In this document: positions 41,689 to 49,674 of the stretch, in pieces | Layout of the letters: the number at the start of each line of letters is the position of its first letter | Position numbering within the stretch: position 1 is the stretch's first letter | Assembly (NCBI GenBank): GCA_963682005.1 | Contig: OY820914.1 | Location: forward strand, 1-64,000 | Direction: 5' to 3' | DNA: 64,000 nucleotides | Source of the DNA: CAIYUC01 sp963682005 | Lineage (GTDB): Bacteria > Bacteroidota > Bacteroidia > Bacteroidales > FEN-979 | Notes under the pieces: model-generated | Told to the model about the DNA's origin: nothing | The model's database searches: none | The model's input: the letters and a program-made list of their open reading frames with translations, nothing else | Made by a program: the position numbers and the translations under genes

Positions 41689-43062
41689 ATGGAATTACCC
41701 TTTTCAGAGTCGTATAAAATCAAAATGGTGGAAACCATCAGGAAAAGCAGCCGGGAAGAGCGGGAGAAGTGGATCCGGGAGGCTAAATACAACCTCTTCC
41801 GTTTGCGAAGCGAGCAGGTTTTCATTGATCTTCTCACCGACTCCGGGACAGGTGCTATGAGTGATAAACAGTGGTCGGAAATGATGATCGGCGATGAAAG
41901 CTATGCCGGCGCCAACTCTTTTTTCAAGCTTAAAGCTGCCATCCAGGAAGTAACCGGGTTTGAATATTATCTTCCGACACACCAGGGAAGAGCTGCTGAG
42001 AATGTCCTTTTTTCCGTTCTTGTGAAGGAAGGGAACCTGGTCCCGGGGAATTCTCACTTCGATACAACGAAAGGACATATTGAATTCAGGAAGGCATTTG
42101 CCGTTGATTGCACGGTGGATGAAGCGTTTGACACTTCATCCTTATGTGCGTTCAAGGGAAATGTGGACCTGCAGAAACTGGAGGATGTGCTGGCCAAGAA
42201 CGCAGACAAGATCCCGTTCATCATCATGACGATCACATGCAATTCTTCAGGCGGGCAGCCGGTTTCCATGGAGAACCTCCGCCTGGTGCGAAAAATGGCT
42301 GATAAATACGGGAAACTGGTGATCTTTGATTCTGCACGGTTTGCGGAAAATGCTTACTTCATCAAGACAAGGGAAACCGGTTACGAGAATGTTCCGATGC
42401 AGACGATCATCCGGGAAATGTTCTCCTATGCCGATGCCATGACGATGAGCAGCAAGAAAGATGCGATCGTGAACATGGGAGGCTTCATTGCAATGAGGGA
42501 CCCGGTTTTGTACGATAAGGCGAGTGTTTATAACATCCTGTTTGAAGGATATATTACCTATGGTGGTATGTCGGGACGGGATATGAATGCTATTGCCCAG
42601 GGTTTGTATGAAGGAACAGATTTTGAATACCTTGAAACGCGGATCCGGCAGGTTGAATACCTGGGGAACAAGCTTAATGCTTACGGGATCCCAATTCAGC
42701 TTCCGATTGGCGGACACGGTGTTTTCGTGGATGCAAAGCGGTTTCTTTCAAATCTGCCGAAGGAAGAATTCCAGGCACAGACACTTGCGGTTCAGCTATA
42801 CCTGGAAGCAGGTGTGAGGGGTGTTGAGATCGGGGCCATCCTGGCCGACAGGGATCCGGTTACACGTGAAAACCGTTTCCCCGAACTTGAATTTCTCCGG
42901 CTTGCCATCCCGAGAAGGGTATATACCAATAACCACATGGATGTGGTGGCCGTAGCGCTTAAAAACATATTCGACCGCAGGAATGCAATATCGCATGGTT
43001 TCAGGATCGTGAAAGAAGCTCCCATCATGCGGCATTTTACGGTAGAACTCGATCTTGCCTGA
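41689..43062 (+). CDS. tnaA: Tryptophanase (beta-eliminating lyase)
   Basis: TnaA splits tryptophan into indole, pyruvate and ammonia with PLP. The 457-residue protein (ATG at 41689; an open extension to 41626 crosses the promoter box) has TDSGTGAMSDKQW, PTHQGRAAENVLFS, the pyridine-ring Asp in FDSARFAENAYFI, the PLP lysine K257 in MTMSSKKDAIVNMGG, and IPRRVYTNNHMDVV. It closely resembles the Porphyromonas enzyme as I recall it. Tyrosine phenol-lyase shares the fold and GRDM motif and is the main alternative. The 5' end is opposite ptb, so amino-acid degradation genes cluster here. Confidence 0.9.
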   Translation: MELPFSESYKIKMVETIRKSSREEREKWIREAKYNLFRLRSEQVFIDLLTDSGTGAMSDKQWSEMMIGDESYAGANSFFKLKAAIQEVTGFEYYLPTHQGRAAENVLFSVLVKEGNLVPGNSHFDTTKGHIEFRKAFAVDCTVDEAFDTSSLCAFKGNVDLQKLEDVLAKNADKIPFIIMTITCNSSGGQPVSMENLRLVRKMADKYGKLVIFDSARFAENAYFIKTRETGYENVPMQTIIREMFSYADAMTMSSKKDAIVNMGGFIAMRDPVLYDKASVYNILFEGYITYGGMSGRDMNAIAQGLYEGTDFEYLETRIRQVEYLGNKLNAYGIPIQLPIGGHGVFVDAKRFLSNLPKEEFQAQTLAVQLYLEAGVRGVEIGAILADRDPVTRENRFPELEFLRLAIPRRVYTNNHMDVVAVALKNIFDRRNAISHGFRIVKEAPIMRHFTVELDLA

Positions 43063-43069
43063 TAAATTT

Positions 43070-43531
43070 ATGGATCCAAAGAAAAAGGCCGGAAGATACG
43101 CACGCATCCTCCGCCAGTTACAGGATCTCCTGTACAAATCGCCTGATCTTGATTCAAAGCTGGCGACCATTGCAGCAATCCTGCATAACAAGATGGATTA
43201 TTTTTTCTGGACGGGGTTTTACTTCCTGAAGGACGGCGATCTTGTAGTAAAATCCTACCAGGGACCCGTTGCATGCCAGGTGCTTGAGCGGAACAAAGGA
43301 GTTTGCTGGGCTGGAGTAAACCAGCAGAAAACCATTGTCGTTCCGGATGTTCACCAGTTTCCCGGCCACATTGCCTGCGATTCCCGATCTAAATCGGAGA
43401 TCGTGGTACCAGTGAGGGATTCCGGCGGAAAGGTGACCGGTGTTCTTGACATCGACAGCAAATTCCTGAACTCCTTTGACGATACAGATGCAGCATACCT
43501 GGAAAAGATCCTCGGCCTGATCAATAGATGA
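43070..43531 (+). CDS. Free methionine-(R)-sulfoxide reductase (GAF domain)
   Basis: fRMsr (MsrC type) reduces free methionine-R-sulfoxide within a single GAF domain. From the ATG at 43070 there are 153 residues; a TTG at 43055 would overlap tnaA. The three key cysteines are present: Cys69 and Cys79 (ACQVLERNKGVC) and Cys103 (GHIACD). WTGFY and SEIVVPVRDSGGKVTGVLDID are typical for the family. The gene starts 7 bases after the tnaA stop, so co-transcription is possible. Standing: strong by motif. Confidence 0.93.
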   Translation: MDPKKKAGRYARILRQLQDLLYKSPDLDSKLATIAAILHNKMDYFFWTGFYFLKDGDLVVKSYQGPVACQVLERNKGVCWAGVNQQKTIVVPDVHQFPGHIACDSRSKSEIVVPVRDSGGKVTGVLDIDSKFLNSFDDTDAAYLEKILGLINR

Positions 43532-43588
43532 GGCAGAACCTGCCAAAATCTACCTGACCCATTCCTCACACAAATCAGCTAAAGCCCT

Positions 43589-44158
43589 ATGCACCTTGTT
43601 GAAATCATCCTGATCGCCGTTGGATTATCCATGGATTGCTTTGCAGTAGCCATCAGTATTGGCGCCGCAAAGAAAATCATCCGTGCGGATGCGATCCGGA
43701 TGTCGGTATTTTTTGGAATATTCCAGGGGGCAATGCCTTTGATCGGTTGGGCCATTGGCGGAATTTTCAGAGATCAGATGGAATCGGTCGATCATTGGAT
43801 CGCCTTTGGGATCCTTTCGTTCATCGGGGTAAAGATGATCATCCCGGCATTTAAAAAGGAACATGAAAAAGCTCCGCTCGACATCCGGAAACTGACGGTT
43901 CTGCTGACGCTTTCGGTAGCGACAAGCATAGATGCCCTCGTCATGGGGGTAACCTTCAGGATCATCCAGGCAAACATCATCAAGGTGGTCCTGATCATCA
44001 CCGTCATCACCTTTCTTGTGTCGGGGATCGGTGCAAAACTGGGGGAACGTGCTCATCACATTTCCGCAAAGCATGCTGAACTGATCGGGGGGGTTGTGCT
44101 GATCCTGATCGGATTGAAGATACTGGGGAACCATGTGGGTTTTTTTCAATTATTCTGA
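43589..44158 (+). CDS. mntP: Manganese efflux pump MntP
   Basis: MntP exports Mn2+. The 189-residue protein has six transmembrane helices made of two DUF204 repeats. GLSMDCFAVAISIGAA and VATSIDALVMGVTF give the two repeats their paired acidic residues (Asp in each) for ion transport. The short length is typical. It is the third gene after tnaA and fRMsr, with 57 bases before it. Downstream, the stop is followed at once by a 7-mer repeat array. No yybP-ykoY-type riboswitch can be recognised in the leader by eye. Confidence 0.94.
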   Translation: MHLVEIILIAVGLSMDCFAVAISIGAAKKIIRADAIRMSVFFGIFQGAMPLIGWAIGGIFRDQMESVDHWIAFGILSFIGVKMIIPAFKKEHEKAPLDIRKLTVLLTLSVATSIDALVMGVTFRIIQANIIKVVLIITVITFLVSGIGAKLGERAHHISAKHAELIGGVVLILIGLKILGNHVGFFQLF

Positions 44159-44277
44159 GGTCGGAGGTCAGAGGTCGGAGGATGGAAAATAGAAAATAGA
44201 AAATAGAAGATAGATAAACGAAGCACGCGGCGCGGAGCACGCGGCCTATAGCGCGAAGCCTGTAGCCTGTAGCCTGT
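44159..44277 (+). repeat. Composite 7-bp tandem repeats downstream of mntP
   Basis: Starting directly after the mntP stop: GGTCGGA/GGTCAGA (44159-44182), AAAATAG (44184-44213), a GCACGCGG-rich stretch and GCCTGTA (44258-44277, about three copies). The order matches the arrays after porW and galE. Confidence 0.92.
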
Positions 44278-44297
44278 CCCCGCTTTCGCGGGAATGA
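44278..44297. repeat. Short interspersed hairpin repeat (CCCGCTTTCGCGGG), copy 1
   Basis: The stem CCCGC-TTTC-GCGGG is followed by AATGAC, matching the widespread bacterial interspersed hairpin CATTCCCGCGAAAGCGGG. A second copy is at 44924-44943. Confidence 0.8.
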
Positions 44298-44366
44298 CGC
44301 ACTTTGTAGCTGCAAAAATTTGGTAAACACAATGAGTCACGATAAAAAATTCAAATCCCGAAAACA

Positions 44367-44822
44367 ATGCCAACCATAAGGATCACAAAGGAATTCCGTT
44401 TCGAAGCAGCTCATGCGCTAAAGGGGTATGACGGCGTGTGTCGCAATATCCATGGTCATTCCTATGAACTTCATGTAACCCTCATCGGCCATCCGATCGA
44501 AGCAGCCGGTTCACCTAAAAAAGGAATGGTGATCGATTTCGGAGATATTAAAAAGATCATCAGGACAAACATCATCGAGAAATTCGATCATGCACTGATC
44601 CTCGGATCCGACTTTGATACAACGGTGATTGAGCAGGCAAAGGAGCCATTCGGAAACATCCTGATCGTTGATTACCAGCCAACCAGCGAAAATATGCTGA
44701 TCGATTTTGCCGACCGGATAAAATCGGGCATACCCGCTGGTGTCAAGCTTTTCAGCCTGAAGCTGCGGGAAACGGCAAGCTCCTATGCGGAGTGGTTTGC
44801 GGGGGATAATGATCCTGACTAG
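44367..44822 (+). CDS. queD: 6-carboxytetrahydropterin synthase QueD
   Basis: QueD makes 6-carboxy-5,6,7,8-tetrahydropterin for queuosine. The 151-residue protein has the zinc ligands His16 (FEAAHAL), His29 and His31 (HGH) and catalytic Cys25 with spacing C-x3-HGH (VCRNIHGHSY), the QueD type. FDHALILG supplies a catalytic Asp-His, and LRETASSYAEW the substrate Glu. A larger insertion (EAAGSPKKGMVIDFGDIKK) is normal for QueD. This is the second family member in the window, differing from the C-x5 form at 28834; together they suggest separate pterin pathways. Confidence 0.93.
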   Translation: MPTIRITKEFRFEAAHALKGYDGVCRNIHGHSYELHVTLIGHPIEAAGSPKKGMVIDFGDIKKIIRTNIIEKFDHALILGSDFDTTVIEQAKEPFGNILIVDYQPTSENMLIDFADRIKSGIPAGVKLFSLKLRETASSYAEWFAGDNDPD

Positions 44823-44824
44823 AA

Positions 44825-44863
44825 GGTCGGAGGTCGGAGGTCGGAAGTCGGAAGTCGGAGGTT
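44825..44863 (+). repeat. 7-bp tandem repeats downstream of queD
   Basis: About five copies of GGTCGGA with AGTCGGA variants, beginning 3 bases after the queD stop. A GAAGCCT/GAAGCTT-like 7-mer stretch occurs at 44953-44990 after the palindrome and hairpin repeats. Confidence 0.9.
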
Positions 44864-44873
44864 GAAAGATGTT

Positions 44874-44909
44874 GTCCGTAGGGGAAAGTCGCGACTTTCC
44901 CCTACGGAC
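44874..44909. repeat. Perfect 36-bp palindrome
   Basis: The sequence GTCCGTAGGGGAAAGTCG is followed by its exact reverse complement, giving 18-base arms with no loop. It lies between convergent queD and a T9SS cargo gene, inside a repeat-rich gap. As RNA it would be a stable hairpin but has no T-run on either side. Confidence 0.92.
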
Positions 44910-44923
44910 GGCCTTTTGCCTTT

Positions 44924-44943
44924 CCCGCTTTCGCGGGGATGAC
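44924..44943. repeat. Short interspersed hairpin repeat (CCCGCTTTCGCGGG), copy 2
   Basis: The same hairpin as at 44278-44297, in the same orientation, with GATGAC instead of AATGAC after the stem. Confidence 0.8.
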
Positions 44944-45015
44944 GGTCAGCGGCAAGCCTGAAGCTTGAAGTATGAAGAATGAAGCCGTAGTTGTTTACCA
45001 AGTTTGGGTAACTGT

Positions 45016-48000
45016 TCACTTTTTCACCAGCTTAATTACCCGCAAAAGATCTTCCTGGTTGTTTTTGAATTTTAGTGTTGCGAGATAGATTCCCGGCCTC
45101 ATGCTCCCCACTTCAAGATTCAGGCTGTGGACGCCCTGTAATTCAGTTTTATTTTCAGCAGTCATTATGTGTTTCCCGATTAGATCATATATTTCTATAG
45201 TAACCTGACCTTCCCGGGGCAGTGAATAAAAGATCGATGTAATATCCTCAAACGGATTTGGGCTGACCTGCATGGACAGGCATGGCGTCACTTCCTGATC
45301 ATTCGTACTGATCGGTGTAGCGGCTATCACATCTGTCGCAAGGATCGCCTCCGGCATCGCATTGAAGGATCCATCAGCGATTTCATTCAGGGGATCCCCG
45401 GTCAGCGTAAAGCGGATGGATTTTCCGGAAGTAAATTCAGCCGTGGTCTTCAGCTTCAGTGTTAGGAGTAAGGCCCCAGGATCATAAACTGCAGCAACCG
45501 ATGAATTCCAGCCGATCCTCAGCCTGTCTTCCCTGATCGTCCAGCCAGGTTGTACTGATACCCCTTGCATAATGACGTCCTCCACATCTGCAAGTTCGCC
45601 AGGAAAATCAAGTATCAAAGAGATCGCTGTCACACCGGATGGATTGATGATCCTGAAAGACAGGTCAATTTCCTGGCCGGCTTCAGCCTGTTTCGTTTCA
45701 TCTGTCAGCAGGTGAACATTTGATGTAGCCGATTTTACAAGATCAGGGTTAAAACTCCTGTTGAAGTCGCCTGCACACAATCCATAAAGATTCAATACGA
45801 CATCACCACCGGGTGCAAGGGAAATCGCCGGGAACAGTTCTCCCTCGACGGGCGGATCCGGATTGGCGCTGATGGTCTCTCCTGCTTTCCAGAATATCCA
45901 GCCGGACCGGTCAAAAGGTGTCTCGTCAACGAAGTGGTACTGGATCCGTAATGCATCAGTTGAGTTGATGAAATTATTATACCCTTGAATGCCGCCCGCC
46001 ACATCACCGGCATAAAACCTGGTTTTCTCAATGGGATATCCGCCGACAAACCAAAAGTTGACCTGTGCGGCATCCGTACTGTTGACACTGCCGTCAGTCG
46101 ACCTTGTGGATGTTGCAACAACATCATATGAGCCGTCCGGGCAGAGATTTGTGAATTCATAGTATCCCAGCGCATCCGGGTTTGTGGTACCCAGGAGATC
46201 CGAATGATCGACATCGGCCGTTCTGTAAAGTTTCACCGTGAAATCGGTTCCGGTCAGTTTGGTTTGAGCAAGGTTACAATAGTTCATATTGCCTTTTATG
46301 CTCCGGAGGTGGTTGATGGTAAAGCCTGTTATTCCTGCTTCCCCTGTTCCTGCCGGATTGCTGCTCACAACGCGGATCTTGTAAGCCGTGCCATCACCTG
46401 AATTCGATGGAATAGTAGTGCTGATGGTACCGGAAACCTGGGACGTGACTGTACCAATGGTTACCGGTGATGCAAAACTGCCGGCGGCATCCGAAAGCTG
46501 TGCTGTAAAACTGTTACCGGAATTCCATATTCCTCCTGCAGCTGAATATGATACTGAGAGGGATGAGCCAGCACAGAAGGAGGAACCTTCAAAAGAACTT
46601 GTAATGTTCTGACCGAAAACCCCGAAAGGTGAGAATGTAGTTATATTGCTTAGTGTCTGCGTGTAGGGACCAGCGCCTGCTGCTGCCGAGCCTGCGACAA
46701 ACAACCAGGAGCCACCGGAATAATGTGCCAAATCGCACCATGAACGGGCAAAGTCGGATGATTCATCGGAGGAGTTCCATTGAACTTTAATGGTTGCTGT
46801 ACTTCCACCGGATACATTTTCCTTCAGGCACCATGTTTTCAGCACAGCCCTGTTAGAGACCGGGGCACCGGTTGGCAAATCATTTGCGTCATACGCCATG
46901 TTCAGGCCATTGATCACCCTGGCCTTGAAATCATCGGCAACGGAGCCGGCTGTCAGTTGAATGAAAACCGGCAGATAAGCTGTCGCCAGCCCGATCGGAA
47001 ATGCAACATCGGTGGCATTGTTTTGCACACGCTGCCTCAATGACCCTGTTCCGTCTGTAACCACATACCTGGCACTGTTGCTTCCGCTGATGGCAGCCGA
47101 ATTTCCAAGCAACAGATCAAAAGCGCCCAGTGTGATCTTCCCGTTGGTGAAGGTCAGCGTCCCTGTGACAGATGCAGAGATTGCCAGGGATATTCCGAAC
47201 GAATTGTCGATGATAAGGTCAAAGAATGTGGTGGAGGCTGAACCAGCGATCGTTTGGGGAGCCGTACCGTTGAAGGTCACACTTCTTCCGCTTGCCGTAA
47301 AACCGCCATTGTTGGTCAGTGTTCCTGCAACGCGCAGGGTGCTTCCGGACGCGATTGTTAATACAGCCCCGGGATTGATCGTAAGATCGAAAAAGTTCGT
47401 GGTACCGGATATCACTGCTGAACCATTTGAAAAAATCACTTTACTCGTTCCTGCATTAAAAGTACCGCCTTCATTCACCCAGCCTTCACTTCCGTTTATT
47501 GTCAACTGAGCATTGGACACTGCGTTCAGGATCCCGCCAGATTCAATAGTCAGGGATTGAATTTCAGCCGAAGCGGGCAATGACGGAGGATATGAAGTGG
47601 TAAGATCATCGGGGATCGTGACCGGATCCGAGCTATCCGGAACACCATTCGGGGTCCAGTTCAGCGGATCATTCCAATTGGTTGATGCGGAACCATTCCA
47701 CTTCGGGTTTGTTTCCACCGGAATAATTGTAATATCATCAACGCAGATGTATGACGTGTTGGCCGCACTGTATCCATGCCAGCCGATATAGTAGGTGCCG
47801 GTCACAGAAGGGGTCATCAGGGCCGTTCCGTTCAGGTAGGAAGTTGTCTGAATAGTCGTGCTATTCCAAATCTGGCCTCCGTTCATGCTTGCTTCATTCG
47901 GTGCTATACCCCATTTCACTTCCATTTTTTCATTTGATGGTGCACCCCCTGTCCTGTAATAGAAACTAACCTGGTAGGAGGTTCCTCCTGTGAGTGTCAA

Positions 48001-49608
48001 CCCAGGTGTGAAAAACCAGTCATTCATAACTGCGGATGCATTCTTCAAGAGGTACATCGAATTCGGCGCCGACCGCGGGTAAAGTGCTGAAGTGCTCCAT
48101 TTCTGGCTGTCACTGTTGTTATTGGTCACTGAAATGCAACCGGTGGAAGGAGCTGCCAGCATATCGAGGTTCTCGGCATATGGGATTGATCCGTTCTGGC
48201 ATATCGTATCGAAAAATGAAATATTGTCAAGGTAAAGATTATTCCCATGTCCGCTGATACCACGGAAAAGTATCCTGTCGGATCCTGCGGGGATGTTACA
48301 TTTTTTTCGTGACCATTGCGTGGAAGACGGTGTATAGGCTGTTGTGATCGTTCCTCCGGTATTCAGGTTGCCTGTAGGCCCACCGGTCCATGAATCCAGC
48401 AGTAAATAGGTGGAACCATTGTCTGTTGAATAATAAACCTCCAGGTTGTCGACTTCTGTGGCGTAAGTCGCGTATGCCTCGTCAAATGTAACCACAGGGG
48501 CATTTAATCCGGAAAGATCAAGCCGTGGTGAGATGAGGTCAAAATTTCCTGCCAGTGTATTAAAAAAATCAGCTTTGGCGGATCCGGTGCCATTGCCATA
48601 AGCGCTGGCGGCAGCGGATCTCGTCCATGGAACACCAGCCACCTTCCAGCACGAGGGTGGAAAATTGGCAGTCTCAAAGTCAGTCGTGTAAGGAAATGAT
48701 GAGATGCTCGTGCAGAAGGTGGTTGCTGTTGCCGGTGCTCCGGATGAATAAGTTGGCGTAGGGGCATGTACTGACCACGCCCTGTAGTAGTATGTAGTGT
48801 TTGGAGTAAGATCGGTTGTCTGGTTGAAGGATACCCCGGATCCGTTATAGATCACGGTCCCTCCCCCTGTAATAAGGTTCCCTGCGACATAGCTCCCTGT
48901 CGGGGTTCCGAATGTGTTTGTTGTGCTGTATGCAACCATTACGTTATCATTCGAACTGTTCTTTTTCCAGGAAAGGTTTACCTGGGAAGAGCTTGCTGCT
49001 ACCGCAATAAAGCCTGAAGGAGGGATCACACCGGAAAGCGCTGTATAAGTGATCTGGATGTTCGGCCTGTTGCCGTTGACGGTTCCGGAAGCCGTGGGTG
49101 GAAATACCTCAGCCCAGAATTCGTGTTTGGAGGTGGCGTTGCTGTATCTGAATGTTGGATAGGTTGTCGCTGCCGGTTCACCGAAATCCGTTTCACACAA
49201 TACCATGAGATGAACGGAAGCGCTTCCGGAATAAGCAAAATCGGCGATATCCATAACAACCCACCCGGTGGTGGTGAAGCTCGTGATCCCGTCATAAACA
49301 AGGGTCGCACCGCTGATGGCAGAGGCCCAGGTTCCCGCGGTTATGGTGGTTGAACTTGTTGTTTTCAGGTAGATCTTAACCGGGCATGTATTTGGATCAC
49401 TCGTTCCGACATACCAATTCAGGGAGGAGATAAACCCTGAACCTCCTACCTCTGAATAAGTATAGATCGATGCTGACCGTTCATACCCGTACCACATCCC
49501 GAAAGGCTGACGCTGCGTGGAAGTGCCTGTGCCTATGGTGACCGTGGTTCCCACAGCCATCCAGGCATTTAACAGCATACACACGATTGCAACGATCCGG
49601 GATTTCAT
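45016..49608 (-). CDS. T9SS cargo A: multidomain secreted protein with dockerin/cohesin-like module
   Basis: This 1530-residue protein begins with a signal peptide (KSRIVAIVCMLLNAWMAV). In order follow an N-terminal beta domain (about 25-190), a fibronectin III domain (about 195-292), two MAM/anchor-type domains (about 300-470 and 470-630), and a strand-rich region from about 636 with an NWNDPLNW motif. The common C-terminal block starts at about 1098: prealbumin-like domain, dockerin-like motifs (DGSVNSTDAAQ near 1172, FINSTDALRIQ near 1211, GDFNRSFNP near 1277), cohesin-like domain (about 1303-1428) and a T9SS type A sorting domain (VSPNPF to about 1530). No enzyme motif is seen, so an adhesive or structural role is likely. 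Confidence 0.9.
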   Translation of the reverse strand: MKSRIVAIVCMLLNAWMAVGTTVTIGTGTSTQRQPFGMWYGYERSASIYTYSEVGGSGFISSLNWYVGTSDPNTCPVKIYLKTTSSTTITAGTWASAISGATLVYDGITSFTTTGWVVMDIADFAYSGSASVHLMVLCETDFGEPAATTYPTFRYSNATSKHEFWAEVFPPTASGTVNGNRPNIQITYTALSGVIPPSGFIAVAASSSQVNLSWKKNSSNDNVMVAYSTTNTFGTPTGSYVAGNLITGGGTVIYNGSGVSFNQTTDLTPNTTYYYRAWSVHAPTPTYSSGAPATATTFCTSISSFPYTTDFETANFPPSCWKVAGVPWTRSAAASAYGNGTGSAKADFFNTLAGNFDLISPRLDLSGLNAPVVTFDEAYATYATEVDNLEVYYSTDNGSTYLLLDSWTGGPTGNLNTGGTITTAYTPSSTQWSRKKCNIPAGSDRILFRGISGHGNNLYLDNISFFDTICQNGSIPYAENLDMLAAPSTGCISVTNNNSDSQKWSTSALYPRSAPNSMYLLKNASAVMNDWFFTPGLTLTGGTSYQVSFYYRTGGAPSNEKMEVKWGIAPNEASMNGGQIWNSTTIQTTSYLNGTALMTPSVTGTYYIGWHGYSAANTSYICVDDITIIPVETNPKWNGSASTNWNDPLNWTPNGVPDSSDPVTIPDDLTTSYPPSLPASAEIQSLTIESGGILNAVSNAQLTINGSEGWVNEGGTFNAGTSKVIFSNGSAVISGTTNFFDLTINPGAVLTIASGSTLRVAGTLTNNGGFTASGRSVTFNGTAPQTIAGSASTTFFDLIIDNSFGISLAISASVTGTLTFTNGKITLGAFDLLLGNSAAISGSNSARYVVTDGTGSLRQRVQNNATDVAFPIGLATAYLPVFIQLTAGSVADDFKARVINGLNMAYDANDLPTGAPVSNRAVLKTWCLKENVSGGSTATIKVQWNSSDESSDFARSWCDLAHYSGGSWLFVAGSAAAGAGPYTQTLSNITTFSPFGVFGQNITSSFEGSSFCAGSSLSVSYSAAGGIWNSGNSFTAQLSDAAGSFASPVTIGTVTSQVSGTISTTIPSNSGDGTAYKIRVVSSNPAGTGEAGITGFTINHLRSIKGNMNYCNLAQTKLTGTDFTVKLYRTADVDHSDLLGTTNPDALGYYEFTNLCPDGSYDVVATSTRSTDGSVNSTDAAQVNFWFVGGYPIEKTRFYAGDVAGGIQGYNNFINSTDALRIQYHFVDETPFDRSGWIFWKAGETISANPDPPVEGELFPAISLAPGGDVVLNLYGLCAGDFNRSFNPDLVKSATSNVHLLTDETKQAEAGQEIDLSFRIINPSGVTAISLILDFPGELADVEDVIMQGVSVQPGWTIREDRLRIGWNSSVAAVYDPGALLLTLKLKTTAEFTSGKSIRFTLTGDPLNEIADGSFNAMPEAILATDVIAATPISTNDQEVTPCLSMQVSPNPFEDITSIFYSLPREGQVTIEIYDLIGKHIMTAENKTELQGVHSLNLEVGSMRPGIYLATLKFKNNQEDLLRVIKLVKK

Positions 49609-49674
49609 TCTTTCCTTAAAAACGTGTTAAAGATAATATTTAGAAACATTGAAAATACGTCCTGGCAGATGACA

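Noticed and set aside
41689..43062. Tyrosine phenol-lyase instead of tryptophanase
   Set aside because: The GMSGRDM motif is shared with TPL, but the N-terminal half and the GVEIGAILADRDP region match tryptophanase of Bacteroidota better. Substrate assays would settle it.
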